A stretch of 64,000 nt of DNA from Mycobacterium ahvazicum (GTDB lineage Bacteria; Actinomycetota; Actinomycetes; Mycobacteriales; Mycobacteriaceae). The stretch is taken from assembly GCF_900176255.2 (NCBI RefSeq), contig NZ_FXEG02000005.1:62001-126000 (forward strand), read 5' to 3'. Position numbers and translations under genes: made by a program. Positions 1 through 9,016 of this stretch are shown in pieces. Position 1 is the stretch's first letter. Each line of letters opens with the position of its first letter. Under the pieces are notes generated by a model that worked only from the letters and a program-made list of their open reading frames with translations, was not told the DNA's origin and searched no databases.

Positions 1-124
1 CGGTGTCACTGGCACCTTGGTGTAACTTCCCCACGATCGAATTTCATCCGCGTGTCCCAACATCTGAATTTCGGCAACCATAGCCGGTGCAATAAGCGCA
101 ACAGTAGCGCCAGGCCGGTATCCG

Positions 125-589
125 TCAGCCGTAGTGGTAGCTGCGCCTCCACAACACCAGTACCGGCGGTGTCACCCCCAGCACGATCAGCAGCAGAGCG
201 CCGTAAGCCATCAGCCCGCTACCTCCCAGAATGATGTCGTCGGCGGGACCGCCCATGCTGATCACCGCCACCGTCAGCAGCCATGTCCACAACGGCAGCG
301 CGGCCACCCGCGCCGAACGGGTCCAGCGGCCGGCCGCCCAGACCAGGGCGGCGTTGACCAGGCCACTGATCAGTCCGCTGATCGGAAACGGAATCGCGCC
401 GATGTAGAAAGGCAGCAGCAGGGCCCCGGCTAGTGCGGATAAGACCCCATCCACGGCCAGCAGCGCCAACACCACGACGCGAATAGCGGGGTCCGTCGCG
501 CCGGCATCCTCGACGGTCGCGGCGCGCGACTTGGTTTCGGTCAGGTCGGGACGCTGTCGATGTTGGACAGAACGGAGCCGATAACCCAC
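125..589 (-). CDS. Conserved small integral membrane protein (Rv1171-like)
   Basis: Up to 154 residues with about four hydrophobic segments (roughly residues 35-60, 63-85, 95-112 and 122-147) and a basic, polar N-terminus, so an inner-membrane protein of unknown function. It is the last gene of a run mshB, 35-codon ORF, this gene, which matches the position of Rv1171 next to mshB. The start is uncertain: the ATG at 589 overlaps the preceding small ORF by 49 bases, whereas translation from the CTG at about 544 (LTETKSRAATVEDAG...) would overlap its TGA stop by the CTGA pattern typical of coupled genes. No catalytic motif is visible. Confidence 0.7.
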   Translation of the reverse strand: MGYRLRSVQHRQRPDLTETKSRAATVEDAGATDPAIRVVVLALLAVDGVLSALAGALLLPFYIGAIPFPISGLISGLVNAALVWAAGRWTRSARVAALPLWTWLLTVAVISMGGPADDIILGGSGLMAYGALLLIVLGVTPPVLVLWRRSYHYG

Positions 590-648
590 TGCAAGCTGTC
601 GAGCCGGTCCTGCCAGTGCTGCAGGTTAGGGTCCAGGTCGGGGTCCAT
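541..648 (-). CDS. 35-residue small protein between mshB and the membrane gene
   Basis: Read directly from the sequence: ATG at 648 down to TGA at 541, encoding a Trp- and Asp-containing peptide that begins MDPDLDPNLQHWQDRLD. A strong Shine-Dalgarno (GGAAGGAA) lies 6 bases before the ATG, and the gene starts 33 bases after the mshB stop, so it should be co-transcribed with mshB. Its stop overlaps the next reading frame. Codons are high-GC in the third position as expected for coding DNA. No known family is recognised. Confidence 0.6.
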   Translation of the reverse strand: MDPDLDPNLQHWQDRLDSLQWVIGSVLSNIDSVPT

Positions 649-681
649 GCGAATTCCTTCCGTGGCTGCCTGCTTGGCAGC

Positions 682-1584
682 CTACCGCGTCGCGGATCCG
701 TCGAGATCCAGTCCGGCGAGCAGATCGGTCTCCCAGCCACGCTCGTCGCGGTCCCCCGCGGCCCCGGCGACCAGGACGTAATGCTCTTCGGCGAGGATCG
801 GCAGCGCCATGTTGTTCGACAGCGCGCAGGCCCGTCCGGACGGCCCGACGACCACCTGCGTGGCGTGCGCGGCGAGCGCGGCGACCTTGGCGGCCAACGC
901 ATCCGGCGGCGCCGCCACGACGGCGTCGATCGCATCGCCGGAGTATCCGAAGTCGAATTCCTCTTGGGGCGGTTTCGCCCACCCGGGCAGAAAGTCGTCG
1001 GGGCCCAGGTCGTCCCAGCCGGCCAGGAACGCATCGACGGCCAGCACCGTCCAGTAGAACTTCGGCACGTCCCAGGGCTCGCCGGGGTAATCGTCGCCGG
1101 CGGCCGCCGCGACCGCGGCCGTGGTCACGGTGTGGGCCCGGATGTGGTCGGGATGCCCGTATCCGCCGTTGGGGTCATAGGTGACGACGACGTGCGGGCG
1201 CAGCCGGCGAATGATCTCGACCAGCGCCCCGACGGCTTCGCGTTCGTCGGCGTCGATGAAGCGTTCGCGGCGCCGCTTCTCGGTGCCCGCCATGCCGGAG
1301 TCGCGCCAGCGTCCCGCGCCGCCGAGATAGATCGGTGCGGCCACACCAAGTGCTTGCAATGCCGCGGTGAGTTCGCCGATTCGGTAGCCGCCGAGTTGGT
1401 CGGCACGGTCGAACGCGAGCTCGGCCCAGCGTTCCCCGATGACCTCGCCCTCCTCGCCCAGCGTGCAGGTCACGACGCTGACCTCGGCGCCGCTCGCGGC
1501 GTAGTGCGCGATCGTGGCGCCGTTGCTCAGGCTCTCGTCGTCGGGATGGGCGTGCACGAACAACAGCCGCGGAGTCTCAGGCAT
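682..1584 (-). CDS. mshB: MshB, GlcNAc-Ins deacetylase of mycothiol synthesis
   Basis: 300-residue LmbE-type zinc deacetylase that removes the acetyl group from 1D-myo-inositol 2-acetamido-2-deoxy-glucopyranoside, the second step of mycothiol synthesis in the cytosol. The HPDDE motif gives His13 and Asp16, and GHPDH gives His144 and His147; His13/Asp16/His147 are the zinc ligands of the M. tuberculosis enzyme, and Asp15 is the catalytic base position. Length matches the family. It faces away from the TetR gene at 1667, with only 82 bases between the two starts, so the two genes share a divergent promoter region. Confidence 0.95.
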   Translation of the reverse strand: MPETPRLLFVHAHPDDESLSNGATIAHYAASGAEVSVVTCTLGEEGEVIGERWAELAFDRADQLGGYRIGELTAALQALGVAAPIYLGGAGRWRDSGMAGTEKRRRERFIDADEREAVGALVEIIRRLRPHVVVTYDPNGGYGHPDHIRAHTVTTAAVAAAAGDDYPGEPWDVPKFYWTVLAVDAFLAGWDDLGPDDFLPGWAKPPQEEFDFGYSGDAIDAVVAAPPDALAAKVAALAAHATQVVVGPSGRACALSNNMALPILAEEHYVLVAGAAGDRDERGWETDLLAGLDLDGSATR

Positions 1585-1666
1585 GGACGCACCCTACCCG
1601 CCGGTCTCGGTCGTCGTGTTGCACCAGGACACACCAAATAGGAACGCCAACGGCTACTATCGAGAA

Positions 1667-2284
1667 ATGCCGCAAGCCACCGAGACAGCGCGGACGGGCG
1701 TCCGCAGCCGCCGCCGCGGCGAGGTGCTCGAGCGAGCGCTCTACGAGGCCACGCTGGCGGAGTTGGCCGAGGTCGGCTACGGCGGGCTGACGATGGAAGG
1801 AATCGCCGCGCGCGCTCAGACCGGCAAGGCCGCGCTGTACCGGCGCTGGTGCAGCAAGCACGATCTGGTGCACGCCGCGCTGGTGTTCGCGCTGCCGCCG
1901 GTGCCCGAACCCCGCTCCGGCCGATCGCCCAGGGACGCCCTGCTGACGCTGTTCACCTCGCACCGTGATGTGCTGGCCGGCAAGACGGGGTTTCCCGGCC
2001 TGGACACCATCCATCAGCTGCTGCACGAACCCGAGATGCGGGCCATCTTCGCCGACGCCGTGGTGTGCCCGCGGCTACAGATTGTCGAATCGATCCTGCA
2101 AACCGCGATCGACGCCGGCGAACTCGATCCTGCCAACGTCACGTCGCTGACCGCACGCGTCGGACCGGCATTGATCAACCATCACTTCATGCTGACCGGC
2201 GTGCCCCCCAACCGGCGCGAGCTGGCGCTGATCGTCGACACCGTCATCCCGCCCCGGGCGTCGGCGTCGCCGACTAGTCCCTAG
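1667..2284 (+). CDS. TetR/AcrR-family transcriptional regulator (Rv1167c-like)
   Basis: 205 residues starting at the ATG at 1667. The N-terminus is Arg-rich and is followed by a TetR helix-turn-helix (about residues 20-65: ...LAEVGYGGLTMEGIAARAQTGKAALYRRW). The C-terminal ligand domain resembles the TetR_C family with PRLQIVESILQ. A TetR gene in this place, divergent from the mshB side and convergent with lpqW, corresponds to Rv1167c; the PE11 and PPE17 genes that lie between them in M. tuberculosis are missing. Its TAG stop shares three of four bases with the lpqW stop (CTAG at 2281-2284). Ligand and targets unknown. Confidence 0.85.
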   Translation: MPQATETARTGVRSRRRGEVLERALYEATLAELAEVGYGGLTMEGIAARAQTGKAALYRRWCSKHDLVHAALVFALPPVPEPRSGRSPRDALLTLFTSHRDVLAGKTGFPGLDTIHQLLHEPEMRAIFADAVVCPRLQIVESILQTAIDAGELDPANVTSLTARVGPALINHHFMLTGVPPNRRELALIVDTVIPPRASASPTSP

Positions 2285-4155
2285 GGCCCGGTTTTCACCC
2301 ATTGCCCGGCGTCTCCGACGATGCCGACCGGCACGGCTCCGGAGAGGCTGACGTTCTGCACGCTCGGGCCCGCCCCGACGATCGTGGTGTCCTGCAGGAT
2401 CGGCAACACCGTCGACATGTTCCACAGCCGCGGCTCCACCGCGGTGATCACGTCGTTGATGCTCTTGGTGCCTTCGAGGGCGGCGTCGATGTTGGACTGG
2501 ATACTGCGGTCGCAGATCCCGGTCAGGTTCGACGGCGCCTGCACCAGCGCCCCGGGATCGGGCGGACGACCCGGCGCCGTCGGCGCCGTACTGGCCGGCG
2601 ACGCCGGTGAGGTCGATGCGACGGGAGTGGTCGTCGGCGGGGTGGTCGCGGTCGGTACCGGCGTCGACTCCAAGGCGGGGCAGCCGTAGCGCGACGCCAG
2701 CAGCGTCGCCAGGTTTCCACCGGCCTGGTGCCACCCCACGATCGCGTCCACCTGGTTGTTGGTCAGCGCGTCGCGATACAGCGTCACCGGATCCAGCGCC
2801 GACACCGATGCGGCGATGCCGACGTTGCGCAATTGGTCGGCGGCGGTGTTGGCCACGGCCACCGAGGTCGGGTCGTTGGCGGCCACCCCGATCACCAGCG
2901 ACAACTGCTTGCCGTCCTTGCTGATCCGGCCGCGGATCACCTCCGGCGGCCCGGTGGTCGGCGGCGGGGTGCTCTCGGGCGCCGGTGCGCTGTTCTCCAC
3001 CTGGTACCCGGCCGCCGAAAACAGGGCCAGCGCAGCCTGTTTGGTCATCGCGGGCGGCGCGGTCGGGACATAGCCGGGGTCGCTGGGCGCCCGGATCTGA
3101 GCCTGGTCCAGCGAGATGGTGTTGTCGCTGCCGGCGCCCACGGCGGCGAGCAGATCGACGTCGAGCAATCCCAGAATCCCTTTGCGGACCTGGGTATCGG
3201 CCAGCTTGGGCTGGTTGGCACGCAGCGTGAGCTGCATGACGCGCGGGGTCATGATCCGGGCGGTCCGCACGTCGGGGATGGCCGACAGCTGGGCGAAGGA
3301 CGCCGAGCCGCCGTGCACCTGGGCCACCTGAGTGTCACCGTTGCGCACCGAATCCGCCAGTGCCGCAGGCGCTCCGGCCCGCCGGAACTGGATCAGCGCC
3401 GGCTTGGCGGGCGGCCCCCAATAGCGGTCGTTGCGGGCGATCAGGATCTCGTCGCGCTGCGGGTCGATGTTCTCCACCCGGAACTGTCCGCCGGTGACCG
3501 TCAGCGACCGGACCAGTCCGGCGGCGAAACCGCCCGGCACGTCCTTGACGATGTGTGCCGGCAGCAGGTCGTTGAACAATTCCTTCCAGGCCGGATACGG
3601 CTGGGCGAAGGTGACGACGGCCTGCTTGCCGCCCTCGAGCGACTGCACACCGGTGATCAGGTCATAGCCGCCCGGATCGACCACCCCGGGTTGGGTGACC
3701 ATTTGATGCCACAGGTACCAGAAGTCGTCGGCGCCGATCGGGGCGTTGTCGGTCCACTGCGCCTCGGGCCGGATCTTGTAGGTGACCGTGAACGGGTTCT
3801 GGCCGGTCACCTCGGCGGACACCAGCAGGGTCGGATCCAGCTCCCACCGCGAACCCGTGGGCGTGTTGGGGTCGGGCACCGGCCGGAACGCGCTCGGTAA
3901 CACCAGCGCACTGATCGCGGCGTTCACCGGAGACAGATCAGAGAGCAGATGCGGGTTGAACCCGGCGCCGATCGAGTCGATGCCCATGATGATCTGGGTG
4001 ACCCGCTGCGGCGGCGGCGGTGTGTTGTGCGGCGTATCGGTGCTTTGCGGGGCCGGCGGCGGGCTGACGGTGCACGCCGCCAGGGTCAGTCCCATCAGTG
4101 CGAACAGCACGGCGCCGGTCAGCAAAACGTGGCGGGCCCGATGCAGCACGAGCAT
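2281..4155 (-). CDS. lpqW: LpqW, lipoprotein controlling PIM/LAM synthesis
   Basis: About 624 residues. A signal peptide ends in the lipobox LAAC (residues 25-28 from the ATG at 4155), followed by a Pro-rich linker and a peptide-binding-protein (SBP_bac_5) fold (NPHLLSDLSPVNAAI, YKIRPEAQWTDNAPI). LpqW lost its transport role and is known to influence the branch point between polar PIMs and LAM, acting with PimE, whose gene is also in this window. An in-frame TTG at 4215, immediately after the typA stop, gives 20 more residues; I prefer 4155 because it yields a compact signal peptide. A Pro/Thr-rich insertion occurs near residues 500-545. Probably co-transcribed with typA. Confidence 0.92.
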   Translation of the reverse strand: MLVLHRARHVLLTGAVLFALMGLTLAACTVSPPPAPQSTDTPHNTPPPPQRVTQIIMGIDSIGAGFNPHLLSDLSPVNAAISALVLPSAFRPVPDPNTPTGSRWELDPTLLVSAEVTGQNPFTVTYKIRPEAQWTDNAPIGADDFWYLWHQMVTQPGVVDPGGYDLITGVQSLEGGKQAVVTFAQPYPAWKELFNDLLPAHIVKDVPGGFAAGLVRSLTVTGGQFRVENIDPQRDEILIARNDRYWGPPAKPALIQFRRAGAPAALADSVRNGDTQVAQVHGGSASFAQLSAIPDVRTARIMTPRVMQLTLRANQPKLADTQVRKGILGLLDVDLLAAVGAGSDNTISLDQAQIRAPSDPGYVPTAPPAMTKQAALALFSAAGYQVENSAPAPESTPPPTTGPPEVIRGRISKDGKQLSLVIGVAANDPTSVAVANTAADQLRNVGIAASVSALDPVTLYRDALTNNQVDAIVGWHQAGGNLATLLASRYGCPALESTPVPTATTPPTTTPVASTSPASPASTAPTAPGRPPDPGALVQAPSNLTGICDRSIQSNIDAALEGTKSINDVITAVEPRLWNMSTVLPILQDTTIVGAGPSVQNVSLSGAVPVGIVGDAGQWVKTGP

Positions 4156-4216
4156 CAGGGTATCGACCGCCTGCCCGGCGGCTTGTCGACTCCTTCGGGC
4201 GAAGGACAACAACAAA

Positions 4217-6106
4217 CTAGCTCCGAGCCTTCGCCCGCGCCTTGCTGCGCGCCCGCGAGGTGGCGTCCAGCTCGACCTTGCGCACCCGCACGATCTCCGG
4301 AGTCACCTCGACGCACTCGTCGGCCGCGCAGAACTCCATGGCCTGCTCCAGGTCGAGTTCCAGCGGTCGGGCCAGCGTCTCGATGACGTCGGCCGTGGAC
4401 GACCGCATGTTGGTCAGCTTCTTCTCCCGCGTGATGTTGATGTCGAGATCCTCCGCGCGCGGGTTGATTCCGACGACCATGCCCTCGTAGGTGTCCTGCC
4501 CGGGCTCGACAAAGAATTGGCCGCGGTCGGCGAGCTGGATCATCGCGAACGGCGTGATGACACCGGAGCGGTCCGAGACCAGCGAGCCGGTGTGGCGGGC
4601 CCGGATCTCTCCCGCCCACGGCCGATAGCCGTCGAACACCGCGTTGGCGATGCCGGTGCCGCGGGTGATGGTGAGGAATTCGGTGCGGAAGCCGATCAGG
4701 CCGCGGCTGGGCACGATGAAGTCCATCCGGACCCAGCCCGCCGCGTGGTTGGTCATCTCCTCCATGCGGCCCTTGCGGCCGGCCATCAATTGGGTGATGG
4801 CGCCGACGAATTCCTCCGGGCAGTCGATCGTCATCGCCTCGAACGGCTCGTGCAGCTTGCCGTCGATCGTCTGCGTGACCACCTGCGGCTTGCCGACGGT
4901 CAGCTCGAAACCCTCGCGGCGCATCTGCTCGACGAGCACCGCCAGCGCGAGCTCGCCGCGGCCCTGCACCTCCCACGCATCGGGCCGGTCGATCTCGACG
5001 ACCTTGATGGAGACGTTGCCGACGAGTTCGGCGTCCAGGCGCGACTTCACCATCCGGGCGGTCAGCTTGTGACCCTTCACCTTGCCCGCCAGCGGTGAGG
5101 TGTTGGTGCCGACGGTCACCGAGATGGCCGGCTCGTCGACGGTGATGCGCGGCAGTGCGTGCGCGTGCTCGGGGTCGGCGAGGGTGTCACCGATCATGAT
5201 CTCCGGAATGCCCGCGACAGCGACGATGTCGCCGGCGATCGCCTCGTCGGTGGGCGTGCGTTCCACACCCTCGGTCACCAGCAGCTCGGTGATCTTCGCG
5301 GTCGTGATCACCGGATGGCCGTCCACCTCGCGCATCCAGGCGACCTGCTGGCCCTTGCGGATGCGGCCCTTGTAGATGCGGATCAGGGCGAGCCGGCCGA
5401 GGAACGCCGACGCGTCGAGGTTGGTCACCAGCGCCTGCAGCGGCGCCTCGGGATCACCCTGCGGCGGCGGGATGTGCTCGAGCAGCACGTCGAACAGCGG
5501 ATCGAGGTTGTCGCCCTCGGGGTTCTGTCCGTTGGACGGCTCCGTCGTGCTGGCGATGCCGGCTCGGCCCGAGGCGTACAGCGTCGGCAGGCCGAGGGCC
5601 TCCTCGGCGGCCTTCTGCGCTTCCTCGTCGAGGTCCGATGCGACGTCGAGCAGCAGGTCGTGGCTCTCCGAGACAACCTCGGAGATCCGGGCGTCCGGCC
5701 GGTCGGTCTTGTTGACGACCAGGATCACCGGCAGGTGGGCGGCCAGTGCCTTGCGCAGTACGAACCTGGTCTGCGGCAGTGGGCCCTCGGAAGCGTCGAC
5801 CAGCAACAGCACACCGTCCACCATCGAGAGCCCGCGTTCGACCTCGCCGCCGAAGTCGGCGTGGCCCGGGGTGTCGATGACGTTGATGACGGTCGTCGAT
5901 CCGTCCGGATGCTTGCGGTGCACGGCGGTGTTCTTGGCCAGGATCGTGATACCCTTTTCCTTCTCCAGGTCCCCGGAGTCCATGAGGCGCTCGACCGCGT
6001 CATCGCCACGATGTGTCAGCGCGCCGGACTGGCGCAGCATCGCGTCAACGAGAGTGGTCTTGCCGTGGTCGACGTGGGCGACGATGGCGACATTGCGGAA
6101 TGGCAC
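4217..6106 (-). CDS. typA: TypA/BipA ribosome-associated GTPase
   Basis: 629-residue translational GTPase of the TypA/BipA family. The G1 loop is AHVDHGKTT (residues 10-18), G3 is DTPGHADF and G4 is NKTD. The EF-G-like domains and the BipA-specific C-terminal domain (about residues 480-600, with PRAEDLDINITREKKLTNMR) follow, and the tail is Arg/Lys/Ala-rich. The protein binds the 70S ribosome and aids 50S assembly and stress adaptation. The next gene, lpqW, follows on the same strand. In M. tuberculosis narGHJI separates typA from mutT2; here only 71 bases do. Confidence 0.96.
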   Translation of the reverse strand: MPFRNVAIVAHVDHGKTTLVDAMLRQSGALTHRGDDAVERLMDSGDLEKEKGITILAKNTAVHRKHPDGSTTVINVIDTPGHADFGGEVERGLSMVDGVLLLVDASEGPLPQTRFVLRKALAAHLPVILVVNKTDRPDARISEVVSESHDLLLDVASDLDEEAQKAAEEALGLPTLYASGRAGIASTTEPSNGQNPEGDNLDPLFDVLLEHIPPPQGDPEAPLQALVTNLDASAFLGRLALIRIYKGRIRKGQQVAWMREVDGHPVITTAKITELLVTEGVERTPTDEAIAGDIVAVAGIPEIMIGDTLADPEHAHALPRITVDEPAISVTVGTNTSPLAGKVKGHKLTARMVKSRLDAELVGNVSIKVVEIDRPDAWEVQGRGELALAVLVEQMRREGFELTVGKPQVVTQTIDGKLHEPFEAMTIDCPEEFVGAITQLMAGRKGRMEEMTNHAAGWVRMDFIVPSRGLIGFRTEFLTITRGTGIANAVFDGYRPWAGEIRARHTGSLVSDRSGVITPFAMIQLADRGQFFVEPGQDTYEGMVVGINPRAEDLDINITREKKLTNMRSSTADVIETLARPLELDLEQAMEFCAADECVEVTPEIVRVRKVELDATSRARSKARAKARS

Positions 6107-6177
6107 GTCGGTGATTCTGGCAGCGGTGGCCCATCAATGGCGAACCGAGCAGCTCATCCGGTGTGCGCCCGAGCCGC

Positions 6178-6570
6178 TCAGAGGACGCTGGCCAGGTCCG
6201 CCAGCCATCCGCGATCGGCGGGCACCCAGTCGACTTCGGGCAACTCGGCTGCCGTCACCCAGCGCAGCGCCCGGTGGTCATGCGGGTGCGGTTCGCCGTC
6301 AATCAGGCGCACCAAGTAGGCCCGCAACGTCGTCGTGTCATTCAGCGCAATGTCGGCACCAAGGCGATCCCCCACCATCACGTCGGCAACCTCGAGGCCG
6401 AGTTCCTCGGCCAGTTCGCGGGCCAACGCTTGCGGCTCGGTCTCGCCGGGCGCGACCTTGCCGCCAGGCAGCTCCCAGCGGCCGGCCAATTCCGGTGGCC
6501 GCACGCGTTGGGCGACCAGCAGCGCGGAGCCACGGATGACGGCTCCGGCAACGACGATCTGGGTCGGCAC
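6178..6570 (-). CDS. mutT2: MutT2, Nudix dCTP/8-oxo-dGTP-type pyrophosphatase
   Basis: 130 residues from the GTG at 6570. A perfect Nudix box GX5EX7REUXEEXGU is at residues 37-59 (GKVAPGETE...ARELAEELGL), and the surrounding VRPPELAGRWELPGGKV is characteristic of MutT2 (Rv1160). The enzyme sanitises the nucleotide pool by hydrolysing nucleoside triphosphates to monophosphates. The GTG start leaves 7 bases after the stop of the upstream oxidoreductase gene; an ATG at 6606 would overlap that gene by 29 bases and adds residues not expected in the family. It is transcribed with the gene at 6578-7504. Confidence 0.9.
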   Translation of the reverse strand: MPTQIVVAGAVIRGSALLVAQRVRPPELAGRWELPGGKVAPGETEPQALARELAEELGLEVADVMVGDRLGADIALNDTTTLRAYLVRLIDGEPHPHDHRALRWVTAAELPEVDWVPADRGWLADLASVL

Positions 6571-6577
6571 GGCCGGG

Positions 6578-7504
6578 TCAGACCGCGGCGCGTACCGCTT
6601 CGACAAACACGCGCAGATCGCTTTCGCCGTTCCCGAACCGCGCCGGCCATTGGATGAGCCTCAAGTCCGTGACGCCGGCTTTCGCGAGTGCGGCCGCGTC
6701 GGCGGCGACGGCAGCGAGATCCGGCCCGCCGTCGGCGCTGGCCCTGACCCGAAGCGAGCCGGTGACGCCGAACCCGTGCGGATCACCGCCGGCACCTTCG
6801 ACCGCCGCCCGCATCCGTCCGATCCCGTCGGCGAGGTCACGGGCATCCTGACCCCAGGGAATCCAATACTTTCCGAACCGCGCGAGGCGGCGGGCGACGG
6901 CACGATTGACCGTCCCACTCACCCAGATCGGCACGCCGCCCGGCTGTAGCGGCTTGGGCATCTGGTGGATCCGATCGAAGGTCAACTCGGGTGAGGCGTA
7001 GCTGCCCTCTTTCTCCCGCCACAACCGCGTACACACCTCGAGCGTCTGGTCCAGGATCGCCCCGCGCCTGTCGAAATCCACTCCGGCCACGTCGTATTCC
7101 TCGCGCTGCCAGCCGACGCCCACCCCGAGATCCACGCGCCCGCCCGAAAGAACATCCAGTGTCGCAACGGTTTTCGCGAGAACGGCGGCGGGACGCAGCG
7201 CAGCCAGCAAGATGTTGGTGCCCAACCGGATGCGTTCGGTGCGGGCCGCGAGGTAGGTCAGCACGGTGAGCGGCTCCAGCCAGGGTCCGTCCGGCCCGGT
7301 GGGTTGGCGACCGCCGGCCGTTCCCCCGACGCCGGGATCCGCGTAGGCGTCCATGTTCATGCCGAACGCGATGTGCTCGGAGACCAGCACTCGATCGAAT
7401 CCGGCGCTCTCCAGCACGCGCGCCCAGTCAGTGAGGTGCTCCCAGTTCACCGGCTCCTCGGCGGAGAAGGAGGGTATTCCCATCGACAGCTGTATCGAGG
7501 CCAT
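6578..7504 (-). CDS. LLM-class F420-dependent oxidoreductase
   Basis: 308-residue luciferase-like (bacterial luciferase/F420 TIM-barrel) oxidoreductase of the group often annotated as probable F420-dependent oxidoreductase. Visible family features are an N-terminal SMGIPSFSAEEP strand, WEHLTDWARVLESAGFDRVLVSEH, the TERIRLGTNILLAALRPAAVLAKTVATLDVLSGGRVDLGVGVGW block and VPIWVSGT near residue 195. It probably transfers hydride between F420 and an unknown small molecule. It lies 7 bases upstream of mutT2 and is not part of this locus in M. tuberculosis. Confidence 0.85.
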   Translation of the reverse strand: MASIQLSMGIPSFSAEEPVNWEHLTDWARVLESAGFDRVLVSEHIAFGMNMDAYADPGVGGTAGGRQPTGPDGPWLEPLTVLTYLAARTERIRLGTNILLAALRPAAVLAKTVATLDVLSGGRVDLGVGVGWQREEYDVAGVDFDRRGAILDQTLEVCTRLWREKEGSYASPELTFDRIHQMPKPLQPGGVPIWVSGTVNRAVARRLARFGKYWIPWGQDARDLADGIGRMRAAVEGAGGDPHGFGVTGSLRVRASADGGPDLAAVAADAAALAKAGVTDLRLIQWPARFGNGESDLRVFVEAVRAAV

Positions 7505-7653
7505 TGCGACAAGTTAACCGATCGGTGCCGCCCGATCGCCGATCGCATCGACTGTCAGGCAAGCAGCAATGCGGCGCGGGCCCTCGTCCCGCCCGCGCAG
7601 CCGGTGGACCTCATCGACGGTCGATGCCGAACGATGCTGGCCCACAATTGATG

Positions 7654-7851
7654 TCACGCCTTGGCGCGGTACAAGTCGAACAGGTCGGCGGTGATCAGTT
7701 TGGCGACCTCGTCGGCCCTCTCCAGGGTTTTATACGGGCCGCCGATCTCGATGAAGACGCTCCATCCGCCGTCCGCATCGGCGATGACTTTGACGGCGTC
7801 GGGTCGTTCAAGGTAGTCGCGATGCAGAGCAATGAAATTCTCGGGCTTCAT
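7654..7851 (-). CDS. Small conserved-looking protein of unknown function
   Basis: 65 residues from the ATG at 7849-7851, beginning MKPENFIALHRDYLERPD, with alternating strands and a C-terminal helix (ERADEVAKLITADLFDLYRAKA). In-frame starts further up at 7896 and 7947 would lengthen it to 80 or 97 residues, but the extra part is poor in coding character. No good Shine-Dalgarno is seen before any candidate, so the start is unsettled. It stands alone between two minus-strand genes; 150 bases of non-coding DNA rich in GATCG lie between its stop and the start of the oxidoreductase gene at 7504. Confidence 0.55.
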   Translation of the reverse strand: MKPENFIALHRDYLERPDAVKVIADADGGWSVFIEIGGPYKTLERADEVAKLITADLFDLYRAKA

Positions 7852-7986
7852 GCGGTCAGGGTAGGGCAGATCGGGGCGTATCAGCCCGCCGTTCATGCTC
7901 ACGTTCAGCAAAGTTCGCGCAGTAGACGGTTGCCTACCCGTCGGCACCGGGCACGTGCCACGAACTCACATGTGTCGCAACCCGAT

Positions 7987-8853
7987 TCACTTACGCAACG
8001 TGAATTGGTTGACGTCGATGTAGCCGTCCCGGAACGCATCGGCACATCCCGTCAGGTAACGCATATAGCGCTGATAAACCTCTTCGGATTGGATGCTGAC
8101 CGCGTCGTCATGGCGCCCGGCCAATGCGACGGCCCAATGGTCCAGCGTCCGGGCGTAGTGCAGTCGCAGCGACTGGCGGCGGGCCAGGTTGAAACCCATC
8201 TTCGAGGCGTGGAACTCCACCATTTCGATCGCGGGCAACTGGCCCCCGGGGAAGATTTCCCGGGCGATGAAGTCGTTGAAGCTGGTCTGCTCCTCGGACA
8301 TCGGCAGGCCGCGCTCCACGATCTGCTGTGCGGTCAGCATGGTGATCGTGTGCAGCAGCATCACCCCGTCGCCGGGCAGGGTGCGATAGGCCATCGCGAA
8401 GAAATCGTCGTAGCGGTCGTAACCGAAGTGCTCGAACGCACCGATGGAGACAATCCGGTCGGCGGACCCGTCGAATTGTTCCCAGCCCTGCAACAGCACC
8501 CGCCTGCTGCGCGGGGTGTTCATCGCGTCGAACGATTTCTGGACATGGGCGGCCTGGTGTTCCGACAATGTCAGGCCGACGACGTTCACGTCGTACTTCT
8601 CGATCGCGCGGCGCGACGTGGCTCCCCAGCCGCAGCCGATGTCCAAGAGCGTCATCCCGGGCCGCAGCCCCAGCTTGCCCAGCGACAGGTCCATCTTGCG
8701 GATCTGGGCCTCTTCCAGGGTGATGGGCTGCAGGCGATCGAAGTAGGCGCAGCTGTAAGTCATCGTGGGATCGAGGAACAGCCGGAAGAAGTCGTCCGAC
8801 AAGTCGTAATGCGCCTGGACGTCTTCGAAGTGCGGTGTCAGATTCTCCGTCAT
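7987..8853 (-). CDS. Mycolic-acid cyclopropane synthase/methyltransferase family protein
   Basis: 288 residues of the CmaA/MmaA/UmaA family, which use S-adenosylmethionine to modify double bonds of mycolic acids or related lipids. N-terminal HFEDVQAHYDLSDDFFRLFLDPTMTYSCAYF, the SAM loop LLDIGCGWGAT (about residues 70-80), VGLTLSEHQ, and RIVSIGAFEHFGYDRYDDFF are typical, and the carboxylate-binding region is kept (EIFPGGQLP). The ATG at 8853 is chosen because GGGAGGG lies 11 bases upstream; an in-frame GTG 9 bases earlier is too close to it. The exact substrate cannot be named. This gene is absent from the matching M. tuberculosis locus. Confidence 0.88.
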   Translation of the reverse strand: MTENLTPHFEDVQAHYDLSDDFFRLFLDPTMTYSCAYFDRLQPITLEEAQIRKMDLSLGKLGLRPGMTLLDIGCGWGATSRRAIEKYDVNVVGLTLSEHQAAHVQKSFDAMNTPRSRRVLLQGWEQFDGSADRIVSIGAFEHFGYDRYDDFFAMAYRTLPGDGVMLLHTITMLTAQQIVERGLPMSEEQTSFNDFIAREIFPGGQLPAIEMVEFHASKMGFNLARRQSLRLHYARTLDHWAVALAGRHDDAVSIQSEEVYQRYMRYLTGCADAFRDGYIDVNQFTLRK

Positions 8854-9016
8854 GGCGGCCACGTCCCTCCCTGAACCCCGGGGCCATTACCTGCTTGACG
8901 AAGTGGCCGCTACGGCGGTTCAACACCGACTTCCCCAAATTGGCGAACTCAAACGACCGGAGTCATGGCGTAACGTGGCGACTGGCAAGGTTTTTCGCCT
9001 AGAAAGGTTTGCTGTC

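Noticed and set aside
1..124. Possible gene end at the left edge
   Set aside because: No frame with coding character or known similarity; left unassigned.
2728..3900. Plus-strand open frame of 390 codons opposite lpqW
   Set aside because: Shadow frame, His/Arg/Gly-rich with no domain.
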